Shown here: in pieces, positions 1-8,987 of the stretch
Layout of the letters: each line of letters opens with the position of its first letter
Position numbering within the stretch: position 1 is the first letter of the stretch
Assembly (NCBI GenBank): GCA_002388005.1
Contig: DGLO01000100.1
Span: 3,050 to 41,569, forward strand
DNA length: 38,520 bases
Source: Candidatus Neomicrothrix sp. UBA4542
GTDB taxonomy: Bacteria; Actinomycetota; Acidimicrobiia; Acidimicrobiales; Poriferisodalaceae
Direction: 5' to 3'
Notes under the pieces: generated by a model
The model's input: only the letters and a program-made list of their open reading frames with translations
Databases searched by the model: none
Told to the model about the DNA's origin: nothing
Translations under genes and position numbers: made by a program

Positions 1-827
1 GCTGACATGGTGATTACATTCATGAACTCAGCCAGAAAGAACAAGGCGAAACGGATGGAGGAATATTCGGTGTGAAATCCGCCGACCAGTTCTTGTTCAG
101 CTTCTACTAGGTCAAAGGGTGGGCGATTGAGTTCAGCGGTCGCCGCAATGAGGAAAACAATGAATGGGACGATCCCCGAAGAAACGAGGAACCATCGGCT
201 AAACCCGCCCGATTGAGCGGCAACGATGCCATGAGTGGAAAGCGTCCCCGCGAGCACCACGACAACAACGGTGGCCATACCCAGCGCGGCCTCATAAGAA
301 ATGGCTTGTGCCGAGGCGCGGACGGATCCGATAAGCGGATACTTAGATCCAGACGCCCACCCTGCGAGCATCACTCCGTAGACAGCTACCGACGACATTG
401 CTAGAAGCAACAGAATGCCAATTGGGGGATCAGCCACTTGGAGGTAGGTTTCCCGCCCGAAGATAGTGACTGTCCCGGAAGAATCACCCCCGAACGAACC
501 GCCTATAGGCACAATCGCAAAGGACAGAAACGCAGTCACTGCCGAGATGTACGGTGCCAACCGAAAGACGAGTGGGTCAGCATTTTCGGGCCGAAGGTCT
601 TCCTTAAAAAAGAATTTCACACCATCAGCAAAGGTCTGTAACAAGCCCCAAGGTCCAGCCACGTTGGGACCTATCCGGTTTTGCATGTCCGAGATCAGTT
701 TCCGTTCGAACCAAACCATGAACATCGTGGCGATAAGCAGGAAGGTAAACGCGACCAGAACTTTGACGATCGTAATGCCAACATCAGTAAGGTCGACACC
801 GTCGAGGTACAGGGGATCGCCGGTCAC
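1..827 (-). CDS. nuoH: NADH-quinone oxidoreductase subunit H (partial, C-terminus off the window)
   Basis: This is the membrane subunit of complex I that forms the quinone-access chamber next to NuoB and NuoD. I translated the minus strand by hand: a GTG start at 827 overlaps the nuoG stop (GTGA), and the frame stays open for 275 codons to the window edge. Near the visible end it has the family signature NRPPFDLVEAEQEL followed by GGFHTEYS, and near residues 45-75 WFERKLISDMQNRIGPN. Several hydrophobic membrane segments are visible. Family members are about 330-410 residues, so the last third is missing only because the window ends. The identification is secure; the exact start rests on the stop/start overlap. 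Confidence 0.95.
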   Translation of the reverse strand, partial: MTGDPLYLDGVDLTDVGITIVKVLVAFTFLLIATMFMVWFERKLISDMQNRIGPNVAGPWGLLQTFADGVKFFFKEDLRPENADPLVFRLAPYISAVTAFLSFAIVPIGGSFGGDSSGTVTIFGRETYLQVADPPIGILLLLAMSSVAVYGVMLAGWASGSKYPLIGSVRASAQAISYEAALGMATVVVVVLAGTLSTHGIVAAQSGGFSRWFLVSSGIVPFIVFLIAATAELNRPPFDLVEAEQELVGGFHTEYSSIRFALFFLAEFMNVITMS

Positions 828-3256
828 AACGTTTCGATTCGAATGTCGTTGACGTGGGCTGTAGCGTCAATAAATCGGTTTGCCCCGCCCCCTGGTTGGT
901 TGAATGGGAGCACCGCAGTGCCTCGAAGGATCGACTCATCTGCGACCGCTACGACTGTTTCGGTTGTTCGAGTTGAGATGACTCGGACGCTGGCTCCACT
1001 TGACACCCCTAGACGTTGTAGGTCACTGGGATGAACTCTTAACGTCGATTCTTCGGCCAAATGTTTCAATGACGGGCTATGGCTGATGTTTGTACCCGCG
1101 TCCCACAGTTTGCGTCCGCTTACGAGTCGCAACCCGTAGCCGTCGATGACCGGCGACTCCTGCGGTGGCGGCAACGTCGGTTCTATGGAGGTTCCTTCGA
1201 CGAGAATGCCTTCGTGGGCTTCGGGACCACAAATGCGTTCAACAGTCACACCCGCATGGCTCGGCGCAACTTGTTCGATTTCGCGCCAGATTTCCTGTCG
1301 TGAACCAAGACCGATGTCGCCGCCTAAACGCCACGCCAACTCGGCAGCGATCATCCAGTCATCGCGTACCGTGCCAGGAGGAGTGACCTTTGGGGTTAGG
1401 CGGCTAATTCGTCCTTCAATATTTGTCGTGGTACCGCCTTGTTCCCCGTAAGCAGTGCTTGGCAAAATCACGTCGGCTTGTGCGACTGAGTCAGTGATGA
1501 AGTTGTCGATCGCGATGATTGTTGTTGCGTATTGAAAAGCTTCGGCGGCAAGGTTTCGATCGGGGAAGTCGCGTAACGGATCGGCGCCCAGCAATATAAG
1601 TGTGTCAAGTCGACCAGATGCTGCTGCTTGGAGCATCCCTGTGGTGTCAAGCCCGGTTGTTTCCGGGATGATCTTCCATTTATCGGTCAGAGATTCGCTT
1701 GGTTGATCAATAGTTGTTCGACCCGGAAGAATCCCGGGTGCAAGTCCCATGTCTAACGCCCCTCGCACGTTGCCGCGTCTAAGCGCAGGCAGGAACGTGG
1801 CATGGGGTAGTCGATCGCGGATCACCGACGCAACCTCCAAGGCGGGTGTGGCTGATTCGGCCATCGATGTTCGACCGACGACCGCTACCACTGATCCTTC
1901 TCGAAGTTGTTTTGCGAGCGGATCGTCACCTTCTAAGAGAGCCAGCAGGGTTCTTGCTGCCTCACCGGACCGGCAGCGAATGGACCGCTGTGCGTAGGCG
2001 TCGGCGCCTGTGGCAGTTGGCCCTATCTCTATGACGCTGGTTTTACCTTTGGTGGCGACGCGAAGCCGAAGATGCAGAATCGGGAGTTCCTCTTTGAGGT
2101 CAGGGCCAACGATCAGAACCGTGTCCGCCTCACATGCGTCTTTAATCGTCGCTGCTGGGAGACCCAACACAACATCAGCGGGTATGCCGTCCCCTAATTG
2201 GGCATCGACGTTGTCGGTTCCGATAACCGAGCGAGCCAATTTTGCCCAGACGTACGCGTCTTCGTTAGTCAGTTGTGACCCACCAATTATTCCTACACGT
2301 TCGGGACCCGCCTGCTGTATGGCTTGGGCGGCTTGGGCTAAAGCTGAGCCCCAATCAGTGCCAAGCAACTGGTGTTGGTCGTGTTTATCTCGAATCAGCG
2401 GGGTAGTCAGGCGGTCGTCACTGTTAACCGCTTCGTAGTTAAATCGGCCTTTGTCGCAAAGCCATCCATGGTTCACGGACTCGACATCTACTCCGAGGTA
2501 TCGGACGAGTTCGTTCCGTGAGGATTGCACAGCGACCCGACATCCCAGGGAACACGTCGTACAGGTTGATTCAACTTGTTCTAGGTCCCAAGGCCGAGCC
2601 TTAAATCTGTAGGGCGCCGCGGTGAGTGCACCGACGGGACATAGTTGGACTGTGTTGCCCGAAAAATAGGAACTGAAGGGCTCACCCGGGAAAGTCAATA
2701 CCTGCATGGCGTTTCCACGTTCTGTGAACTGGATTAATGGGTCCCCGGCGATCTCGTCAGCAAACCGGGTGCAGCGGTCACACAGGATGCAGCGTTCCCT
2801 ATCTAGGTCAACAAGATCTGAGATTGGAATGGGTTTTTCGTAATGGCGTTTCTCTTCAATGAAGCGGGATTCGCCGGGTCCGTAGGCCACGGTTTGGTCT
2901 TGAAGCGGACATTCGCCACCTTTATCGCAAACTGGACAATCCAGAGGATGGTTCACAAGGAGGAACTCAAGAATCCCTTCCTGGGCTCGTCTGGTGTCCT
3001 CGGACTCGCTGTCGACAACCATCCCCTCAGAAACTGGGACCATACAAGATGGCTGCAGCATCGGTCCGCGACCTGTGTCCACATCGACAAGACACATCCT
3101 GCACATACCTACCGACGACATTCGTTCGTGGTAACAAAATCGGGGAATGTGAACGCCCACTCGGTCAGCGGCAGCGATCAGCATTTCGCCTGGGTGCGCT
3201 TCTACTTCTGCACCATTGATGGTGATGACCACTTCGCTTGGCGGCATATCAGACAT
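824..3256 (-). CDS. nuoG: NADH-quinone oxidoreductase subunit G (iron-sulfur, molybdopterin-like fold)
   Basis: The 810-residue peripheral-arm subunit carries several Fe-S clusters between NuoF and NuoI. The N-terminal ferredoxin-like domain shows C41, C52, C55 and C71 for a 2Fe-2S cluster. Next comes the NHPLDCPVCDKGGECPLQD block (a His-Cys3 4Fe-4S site), then CILCDRC with a downstream QLCPVGAL. After this, C-x2-C-x3-C-x27-C (CTTCSLGC to LCDKGRF) matches the spacing of the extra N7 cluster known from E. coli and Thermus. The remainder is the molybdopterin oxidoreductase fold, typical for the family and lacking a cofactor role in complex I. The ATG at 3256 overlaps the nuoF stop by 8 nt; a second Met three codons on is possible. 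Confidence 0.97.
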   Translation of the reverse strand: MSDMPPSEVVITINGAEVEAHPGEMLIAAADRVGVHIPRFCYHERMSSVGMCRMCLVDVDTGRGPMLQPSCMVPVSEGMVVDSESEDTRRAQEGILEFLLVNHPLDCPVCDKGGECPLQDQTVAYGPGESRFIEEKRHYEKPIPISDLVDLDRERCILCDRCTRFADEIAGDPLIQFTERGNAMQVLTFPGEPFSSYFSGNTVQLCPVGALTAAPYRFKARPWDLEQVESTCTTCSLGCRVAVQSSRNELVRYLGVDVESVNHGWLCDKGRFNYEAVNSDDRLTTPLIRDKHDQHQLLGTDWGSALAQAAQAIQQAGPERVGIIGGSQLTNEDAYVWAKLARSVIGTDNVDAQLGDGIPADVVLGLPAATIKDACEADTVLIVGPDLKEELPILHLRLRVATKGKTSVIEIGPTATGADAYAQRSIRCRSGEAARTLLALLEGDDPLAKQLREGSVVAVVGRTSMAESATPALEVASVIRDRLPHATFLPALRRGNVRGALDMGLAPGILPGRTTIDQPSESLTDKWKIIPETTGLDTTGMLQAAASGRLDTLILLGADPLRDFPDRNLAAEAFQYATTIIAIDNFITDSVAQADVILPSTAYGEQGGTTTNIEGRISRLTPKVTPPGTVRDDWMIAAELAWRLGGDIGLGSRQEIWREIEQVAPSHAGVTVERICGPEAHEGILVEGTSIEPTLPPPQESPVIDGYGLRLVSGRKLWDAGTNISHSPSLKHLAEESTLRVHPSDLQRLGVSSGASVRVISTRTTETVVAVADESILRGTAVLPFNQPGGGANRFIDATAHVNDIRIETL

Positions 3257-4661
3257 CGATCGTCACCTCGATCGTCGTGGTGTTTTCGTTGCCTGCAACC
3301 TTCGCTTCGAACTCTTCTCTGAAGAGGGTGAGCGCTGAGTGGATGGGAGCGAAGGCTGAAGGTCCAACGAAGCAAATCGTCGTCATCTGGTATGGAAACG
3401 GAACTGCTTCGATGCCCTTGGATGGGACTGCTGCATGAGGAAAGTCGCCGGGGCAGATGGTTTCACCAACCTCGATAAGTAGTTCCAGGTCGCGGGGCGT
3501 CCCGCGACCATCGACTACGCGTCGAAGTATTTGCTCAAGCCAGGTACCGCCTTCTCGGCATGGCACACACTTGCCGCACGACTCATGCGCGTAGAACTTG
3601 GTGAGGGTAAGGGCTGCTGCAGGAATATCAGTGGTCTCATCCATCACCACGATGGCACCTGACCCAAGCATCGATCCTTGCGGTCCTACCTGGCTGGCCT
3701 CGAAGGGCAAGTCGAGCTGATCGGGAGTGAACCAGGGAGCAGAACCTCCCCCAGGTACAAAGGCTTTGAGCTGATTGTCGTCGCGAATACCGCCACACAT
3801 CGCTTTGCTGTACAGGAGATCTCTAAAGGTGGTGGTCCCATTAACGATTTCGTAGACGCCGGGGCGTTGTACATGACCGCTGACGGCAACCATCCGGGTC
3901 CCTGGGGAACTCTCTGTACCGATATCTGTGAAAGCGCCGGCGCCGTGCTGCAGAATCCACGGCAAATTCGACAAGGTTTCGACGTTATTGACGATGGTGG
4001 GTTGGCCATAAAGGCCCACCGCTGCGGGGAAGTACGGCGGCTTTAGCCGCGGCATCCCCCGATTTCCCTCAAGGCTTTCGATGAGAGCTGTTTCCTCCCC
4101 CACCACGTAAGCGCCGGCACCCCAATGCAAAACGATGTCTACTGAAAATTCCGTACCCAAGATGTTCTTGCCGACGTAGCCGGCCGAGTAAGCATCATTG
4201 AGAGCGGTCGCCATCCGTTCTTGGGCGACAGCCATCTCCCCGCGGATGTACAAGAAGCATTGACTAAGACCTACGGCGTAACACGCAATGAGGCACCCTT
4301 CTATGAGTTGATGTGGGTCCAATTCCATCAAGAGTCTGTCTTTGTAGGTGCCTGGTTCTGACTCGTCTCCGTTTACAACCAGATATCGAGGCCAGACTCC
4401 CGGAGGGCAAAACCCCCACTTGACTCCGGCTGGAAAGCCGGCGCCTCCACGTCCCAGCAGTGTTGCGTCTCGCACTTCACCATGAACCTTTTCAGAAGTC
4501 TGGTGGAGGGCTTTACGAAGAGCTTGGTACCCACCTGTGGCTTCGTACCGTTCCATTGTGTAGGAGTCTTCATAGTCAAATCGGGCGGTAACGATTCTGG
4601 GGGTGTCATTTGCTATAAACCCTGGAGCATGAGGAATCGGTGTCCCGCCCATATCAGTCAT
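3249..4661 (-). CDS. nuoF: NADH-quinone oxidoreductase subunit F (NADH- and FMN-binding)
   Basis: This 470-residue subunit oxidises NADH through FMN and passes electrons to its 4Fe-4S cluster N3. The glycine-rich GRGGAGFPAGVKWGF loop and the NGDESEPGTYKDR segment form the nucleotide and FMN site. The C-terminal ESCGKCVPCREG motif, with a later Cys in ETICPGDFPHA, supplies the 4Fe-4S ligands. It overlaps nuoE by 1 nt (TAATG) and nuoG by 8 nt, which points to translational coupling. The length is slightly above the usual 420-450 residues because of a short N-terminal extension. Confidence 0.97.
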   Translation of the reverse strand: MTDMGGTPIPHAPGFIANDTPRIVTARFDYEDSYTMERYEATGGYQALRKALHQTSEKVHGEVRDATLLGRGGAGFPAGVKWGFCPPGVWPRYLVVNGDESEPGTYKDRLLMELDPHQLIEGCLIACYAVGLSQCFLYIRGEMAVAQERMATALNDAYSAGYVGKNILGTEFSVDIVLHWGAGAYVVGEETALIESLEGNRGMPRLKPPYFPAAVGLYGQPTIVNNVETLSNLPWILQHGAGAFTDIGTESSPGTRMVAVSGHVQRPGVYEIVNGTTTFRDLLYSKAMCGGIRDDNQLKAFVPGGGSAPWFTPDQLDLPFEASQVGPQGSMLGSGAIVVMDETTDIPAAALTLTKFYAHESCGKCVPCREGGTWLEQILRRVVDGRGTPRDLELLIEVGETICPGDFPHAAVPSKGIEAVPFPYQMTTICFVGPSAFAPIHSALTLFREEFEAKVAGNENTTTIEVTIDV

Positions 4662-5269
4662 TAGTCGACCTTTTCATCGTGCATCCACGCTGGGCTAGAT
4701 ACGACATCTTCTGGAGGGACAGCACCAACGAATCGATCTTCAGGTATGTGTTGGCGTATTCGCGACAGCACTCCGTGATCAGGTACGTCGTGGTTTGTCG
4801 AGGCGAGTTCTTCGATCATTGAATCGAATTGGTCTGAAGTGACCCGATATCGGTGCCGGTAGTTGACCTGCAGACAAGGGGCTTCCGTGCACGCGGCCTG
4901 GCATTCCGCCCCTTCGATCGTGAACATGCCATCTTCTGTGGTTCCACCCGCTCTTACGCCTAGCCGGCGCTCAGCGTGTTCCATCAGTTCTCCAGCCCCC
5001 AGCAGGGCACACGACATAGTGGTGCAGATGTTGATGACGTATTTGCCTACGGGACTCCTTTTGAACATCTCGTAGAACGAGCAGGTACCCAATACTTCAG
5101 CGCTGCTCGTGCCCACTAATTCCGCTATCTCTGCCATCGCATCATCAGTAATCCAGCCCGCTTGCTCCTGGGCTAGATGCAGCAGAGGGATCATGGCCGA
5201 CCGCGGTTTGGGATACCGGGCGATAATGGCATCCGCGAGTTCTAGGTGTTCTTCAGTAAAAAATTTCAT
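4661..5269 (-). CDS. nuoE: NADH-quinone oxidoreductase subunit E (2Fe-2S thioredoxin-like)
   Basis: This 202-residue peripheral subunit carries cluster N1a. The helical N-terminal part is followed by a thioredoxin-like fold whose 2Fe-2S ligands are visible as CTTMSC (C-x4-C) and ECQAAC (C-x3-C). The C-terminal 40 residues or so, rich in acidic and Pro residues, extend beyond the minimal family domain and are not recognisable. The ATG overlaps the nuoD stop as ATGA and its own TAA overlaps the nuoF ATG. Confidence 0.96.
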   Translation of the reverse strand: MKFFTEEHLELADAIIARYPKPRSAMIPLLHLAQEQAGWITDDAMAEIAELVGTSSAEVLGTCSFYEMFKRSPVGKYVINICTTMSCALLGAGELMEHAERRLGVRAGGTTEDGMFTIEGAECQAACTEAPCLQVNYRHRYRVTSDQFDSMIEELASTNHDVPDHGVLSRIRQHIPEDRFVGAVPPEDVVSSPAWMHDEKVD

Positions 5270-6522
5270 CGATCGACCTCCCCCATGATTGGGTCAATCG
5301 ACGAGATAACGGCGATGGCATCGGCAAGAAACCCTCCGTGCATCATGTGCGGGAGGGTTTGGAGGTTGGCGAAAGACGGGGCGCGAATATGCATTCGTTG
5401 CGGTTTGGGCCCGCCGTCTGAAACTAGATAGCAACCGAGTTCGCCTCGCGGCGATTCGACGGCTGTATAGACCTCGCCTGGCGGGACCTTAAAGCCTTCA
5501 GTGAAGATCTTGAAATGGTGGATCAGCGCTTCCATTGACTCGTCGATACGCGCTCGTGGGGGCGGAGTGACTTTGCGGTCCTGGACCCGATATGGGCCTT
5601 CGGGCATACGTTCGAGGCACTGTTCGACGATGCGCATCGACTCGCGTATTTCGTTAAGCCGTATGGCGTAGCGGTCGAAGGTGTCGCCATAGGTCCCCAC
5701 CACGATGTCGAAGTCCACCTCGTCATACGCCAGGTAGGGCATGGCTCGGCGAAGATCCCAGGCGTAACCAGTGGAACGCAGGATCGGGCCGGTGGCGCCT
5801 AGAGCCAGCGCTTCGTCTGTGGTGATGACACCAATACCTTGGGTGCGTTCACGCCAGATTGGTTGACCGGTCATCAGCACGTCGAATTGTTCGAGTCGTT
5901 TGGGGAGAACGTTGAGGATGTCCTGAATGTCTTCGCGCCATCCGTCGGAGAGATCCGCGGCAACTCCTCCGGGGCGGATGTAGTTGTGGTTCATGCGAAG
6001 GCCGGTCACCTTCTCAAAGAAGCGAAGAATTTCTTCTCGTTCCCGCCAGCCGTAAATCATCATCCCTACAGCGCCTAGATCCATGCCGTTGGTGGCTAGA
6101 AAAAGAAGGTGGGACGACATCCGGTTCAATTCGCACATCAACATTCGGATCCACGTGGCGCGTTCTGGAAGTTCGATCTCAAGCAGTGCTTCCACCGCTA
6201 GTGAAAAGGTCAGTTCGGTGAACAGCGGTGCCGCGTAGTCCATTCTGGTGACGTTGGTAGGTCCTTGGAGAAATGTGAGGTCTTCGGCAGTTTTTTCCAT
6301 CCCGGTGTGCAAGTAGCCAATGATTGGTTTGGAACGGAGAACGGTTTCTCCTTGCAACTCCATGGTTACTCTGAGCACTCCATGAGTTGATGGGTGCTGT
6401 GGACCCATGTTGATGATCATTCGTTCATCGTCAGGGTCGACAACCGCGGCACGTTGTTCCGCTTCTAGTTCGGACATTCGCAATACGGCGTCACGATTTC
6501 GGAGGTGGTCCAAAGTCGTCAT
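5266..6522 (-). CDS. nuoD: NADH-quinone oxidoreductase subunit D (49 kDa)
   Basis: Together with NuoB this subunit forms the quinone-binding cavity. It is related to the large subunit of NiFe hydrogenases but has lost the metal-binding Cys residues. The hallmark INMGPQHPSTHG occurs near residue 40, TGMEKTAED and FTELTFSLAVE follow, and the chain ends in the conserved SIDPIMGEVDR. I use the ATG at 6522, which overlaps the nuoC stop as ATGA. An in-frame upstream Met at 6597 would add 25 residues lying wholly inside nuoC and lacking family character. The product is 418 residues, usual for the family. Confidence 0.96.
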   Translation of the reverse strand: MTTLDHLRNRDAVLRMSELEAEQRAAVVDPDDERMIINMGPQHPSTHGVLRVTMELQGETVLRSKPIIGYLHTGMEKTAEDLTFLQGPTNVTRMDYAAPLFTELTFSLAVEALLEIELPERATWIRMLMCELNRMSSHLLFLATNGMDLGAVGMMIYGWREREEILRFFEKVTGLRMNHNYIRPGGVAADLSDGWREDIQDILNVLPKRLEQFDVLMTGQPIWRERTQGIGVITTDEALALGATGPILRSTGYAWDLRRAMPYLAYDEVDFDIVVGTYGDTFDRYAIRLNEIRESMRIVEQCLERMPEGPYRVQDRKVTPPPRARIDESMEALIHHFKIFTEGFKVPPGEVYTAVESPRGELGCYLVSDGGPKPQRMHIRAPSFANLQTLPHMMHGGFLADAIAVISSIDPIMGEVDR

Positions 6523-7055
6523 CGGCCCTCTACCGCCTTGAACTGGACCGGGATCCTTCCCATGGCAAAATCTTTTCGCAGTGGGTGGCCTTCCCATCCA
6601 TCGGGAAGCAAGATTGGTGTGGGGTCAGGGTGACCTTCGAAACAAACGCCGAACATGTCATTGGTTTCTCGTTCCATCGCTTCGGCGCCTGGGTGAATGT
6701 CAGAGATGGTTGCTACGAACGGGTTGGTCTCTGAGATTTGCACTCTGATTCGAATCCGTCGCCGCGCGCTGACATCTAGCAAGTTGACCACTAACTCGAA
6801 ACGCTCCGGCTCAATTGCTGAGGGCAATACCCGAGTTTCATTTCCTAGGTGGTCTGCCCCACACAGATCTACACAGACGTTGTAGCCCTCTCCCATTAAC
6901 AGTTCGATTAGACCGTGGTAGCTCTCGCTCGAGGGGTGGAGGACGATCTGACCTCTGCTGCTGGTGAGGAGCGCGCCGTGGAGTCTTTCTGAGTCGTCCG
7001 CTCGATCTTCGTGATGTTCGGTTGTCTCGTCGAGCGAGGACCTCGACTCACTCAT
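6519..7055 (-). CDS. nuoC: NADH-quinone oxidoreductase subunit C (30 kDa)
   Basis: This peripheral subunit packs against NuoD and NuoB. The signature ERETNDMFGVCFEGHPDPTP followed by WEGHPLRKDF is close to the C-terminus. I use the ATG at 7055 (MSESRSSLDE), which overlaps the nuoB stop by 8 nt and gives 178 residues. An upstream in-frame start at 7118 would overlap nuoB by 71 nt and add a low-complexity Ser/Asn/Pro stretch. The first 35 residues are charged and probably disordered. The product separates NuoC from NuoD, unlike the fused NuoCD of E. coli. Confidence 0.94.
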   Translation of the reverse strand: MSESRSSLDETTEHHEDRADDSERLHGALLTSSRGQIVLHPSSESYHGLIELLMGEGYNVCVDLCGADHLGNETRVLPSAIEPERFELVVNLLDVSARRRIRIRVQISETNPFVATISDIHPGAEAMERETNDMFGVCFEGHPDPTPILLPDGWEGHPLRKDFAMGRIPVQFKAVEGR

Positions 7056-7668
7056 AAAGGCCTCCGGTCCGGATGATGACCGGTTCCGGCTGGGCGTCTG
7101 GGGCGTGTTCGTGCCCAAGTTCTATCTCCGCTCCCCTTCCGGTTGCGTCACGTCGCTGGGTGAGTTCGCCTGTCCGAATTTTTTCATGTAGGGCCAGGAT
7201 CGCGTGGAGAAGCGTCTCTGGACCCGGAGGACAACCTGGCGCGTACACGTCGACCGGAACAACTTGATCTACGCCTTGGACAATGGCGTAGTTGTTGAAC
7301 ATACCTCCGCTTGACGCGCACACGCCCATGCTGATCACCCATTTGGGTTCCATCATTTGGTCGTAGATTTGACGCAGCACCGGGGCCATTTTTTGGCTTA
7401 CGCGGCCTGCAACGATCATGAGATCGGCTTGACGTGGAGAGGCACGGAACGTTTCCATCCCATAACGCGCCATGTCGTAGTGGGCTGTTCCGGTGGCCAT
7501 CATCTCAATAGCGCAACACGCGAGACCAAAGGTGGCGGGCATGAGGCTCCGCCGACGCGCCCATTTCACTAGTTCTTCGATGGGTGCAGTGATGATGTTG
7601 TGGCCCAGCCCTGCTAGGCCCTCATCCCCAAGGCCAAGTTTGTGTTTGATATCGGAGAGGTCTGGCAT
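7048..7668 (-). CDS. nuoB: NADH-quinone oxidoreductase subunit B (cluster N2)
   Basis: This subunit holds cluster N2, the last electron carrier before quinone. The four ligand Cys are visible as the tandem pair in FGLACCAIEMMATG, the Cys in SMGVCASSGGMF and the Cys in YAPGCPPGPE. The core ends near residue 165; a tail rich in Glu, Arg and Pro completes 206 residues and is longer than in many homologues. The ATG shares one base with the nuoA stop (TAATG). Confidence 0.97.
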   Translation of the reverse strand: MPDLSDIKHKLGLGDEGLAGLGHNIITAPIEELVKWARRRSLMPATFGLACCAIEMMATGTAHYDMARYGMETFRASPRQADLMIVAGRVSQKMAPVLRQIYDQMMEPKWVISMGVCASSGGMFNNYAIVQGVDQVVPVDVYAPGCPPGPETLLHAILALHEKIRTGELTQRRDATGRGAEIELGHEHAPDAQPEPVIIRTGGLYE

Positions 7669-8144
7669 TAGGCCGCCTCTGAGTCATCGACTCCGACCTC
7701 GAGATCGAGTCGACCCTCAAGGCCAACTTTTCGAATAGTCGAGGTTGTGGTTCGTTCAGGGCTGATGGCAGGCGTCAGCGGGCGGCGGCCTGGTCCCCAA
7801 TTCAGACCACCTTTTGCAAGTTCGTAGACAAAGGAGAGAAAGAAAACGCCGGCGAAGATGGTCATTGCGACGAGACCAAAAAGCCCGAGCTCGTCGTTGG
7901 CCACTGCCCATGGGTAGAGGAAAACAATCTCGATATCGAACATGATGAAGAGCATCGCGACTAGGTAGAACTTGACGGGGAAGCGTTCCGGTATTGCGAT
8001 TTGGTCGGTGATGCCGCATTCGTAGGGGGACCTTTTTGCGTGGGTGCTGCGTTCGGGCGCCAGCAGTCGAGAAGCAACGATGCTGAGTAGAACGAAAAGG
8101 ACACCAAGTATCCCGAGGATTAGAACCGGGAGATACTGCTCCAT
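7668..8144 (-). CDS. nuoA: NADH-quinone oxidoreductase subunit A
   Basis: This small membrane subunit lies at the junction of the membrane and peripheral arms. Three transmembrane segments are visible (about residues 5-27, 63-83 and 88-112). The conserved loop SPYECGITD and the segment FDIEIVFLYPWA identify the family. The last 40 residues form a hydrophilic tail beyond the usual 118-130 residues. It is the first nuo gene and follows the bc-complex genes by 24 nt without a clear promoter, so it is probably read from the upstream genes. Confidence 0.96.
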   Translation of the reverse strand: MEQYLPVLILGILGVLFVLLSIVASRLLAPERSTHAKRSPYECGITDQIAIPERFPVKFYLVAMLFIMFDIEIVFLYPWAVANDELGLFGLVAMTIFAGVFFLSFVYELAKGGLNWGPGRRPLTPAISPERTTTSTIRKVGLEGRLDLEVGVDDSEAA

Positions 8145-8168
8145 CTCAACTCTCCCCTTTCCCGTGTT

Positions 8169-8987
8169 TCAGCTTCCTGCCGCTTCCCTGACAGCCCATA
8201 CTGCTTGATCGCGTCGGTGCAGGTGATAGCACCCTAAACCGAAAACTAACCCCGAGAAAATGGCCGCGAGAGCCGGTCGGAGTCGGCGGTTGCCTTGGTC
8301 GCGAACCATAATGACCGTGTAGATGGACGCGGCGGCATCGAGTTCCGCGACGGGCAACACGACTTTCCCATCGCCTCCGAGCTTGTTCGGGTCAACATCT
8401 GGAGTGGGTTTGTAGGGCTGCAGTTGAACAGCGGCGTAGTGGGGGCGGCCTCGGCTTGGAATGAAGTATTGGGTTACTGCGTTATCCGGAATCCCTAGGG
8501 GTCGGTAGCGTTCTCCACCTACGCGCATTACTCGGTGGATTCGGTAGTCGGTTGAGGCGCTGAACAGACATGTATTGACTGCTTCTAACCGGCGAGGGTC
8601 GGTGCCGGTGCAGACGACTGCGGCGTCAGCGGTCGCTTGGGCGTCAGCTTCGATGACGACTTCCCAACCAGCATCTGGGGGGCTCGTAATGTCATTGTCT
8701 AATTCTTGTACAAGCTCGATAGGTACGGCTTCTGGGTTGGTGCTGACGTGGGTAACTTCCCAAGTGGGGCCGTGGCCGACCCAGCCAATGCCGAAGAACC
8801 ACCAGACGATTCCCATTAAGAGGTTCCACCCCCAGAGCCCGGTCCAAGCAACGAGGAACCCAAGCCGGACACCGAGATTGGTCGCTAACAGCATGTAGAC
8901 CGATCCGCAGAGGACCAGAACGCTGAGAAGCACTGCTAGGTACCCCGTGAGGACCGGGTCCCAGCTGACGAGGGCTACCGGGCTCAT
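8169..8987 (-). CDS. Membrane protein of unknown function between bc-complex and nuo genes
   Basis: I do not recognise a named family. The 272-residue product has hydrophobic segments at about residues 12-35 and 39-68 (Trp-rich, likely two crossings close together), a hydrophilic middle of about 160 residues and one more segment at about 234-252 before a short basic tail. The middle has two Cys residues (CTGTDPRRLEAVNTC) that could pair by disulfide if it faces outward; no haem or Fe-S motif is present. The start overlaps the stop of the diheme cytochrome c gene as ATGA, and nuoA follows by 24 nt. Context suggests an accessory or assembly subunit of the quinol:cytochrome c module. Confidence 0.8.
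   Translation of the reverse strand: MSPVALVSWDPVLTGYLAVLLSVLVLCGSVYMLLATNLGVRLGFLVAWTGLWGWNLLMGIVWWFFGIGWVGHGPTWEVTHVSTNPEAVPIELVQELDNDITSPPDAGWEVVIEADAQATADAAVVCTGTDPRRLEAVNTCLFSASTDYRIHRVMRVGGERYRPLGIPDNAVTQYFIPSRGRPHYAAVQLQPYKPTPDVDPNKLGGDGKVVLPVAELDAAASIYTVIMVRDQGNRRLRPALAAIFSGLVFGLGCYHLHRRDQAVWAVREAAGS

Noticed and set aside
3678..4046. Plus-strand ORF of 122 residues inside nuoF
   Set aside because: It is a shadow of the strongly conserved nuoF frame with no features of its own.
7056..7118. Upstream start for nuoC
   Set aside because: It would overlap nuoB by 71 nt, whereas the ATG at 7055 gives the 8-nt overlap typical of this operon.
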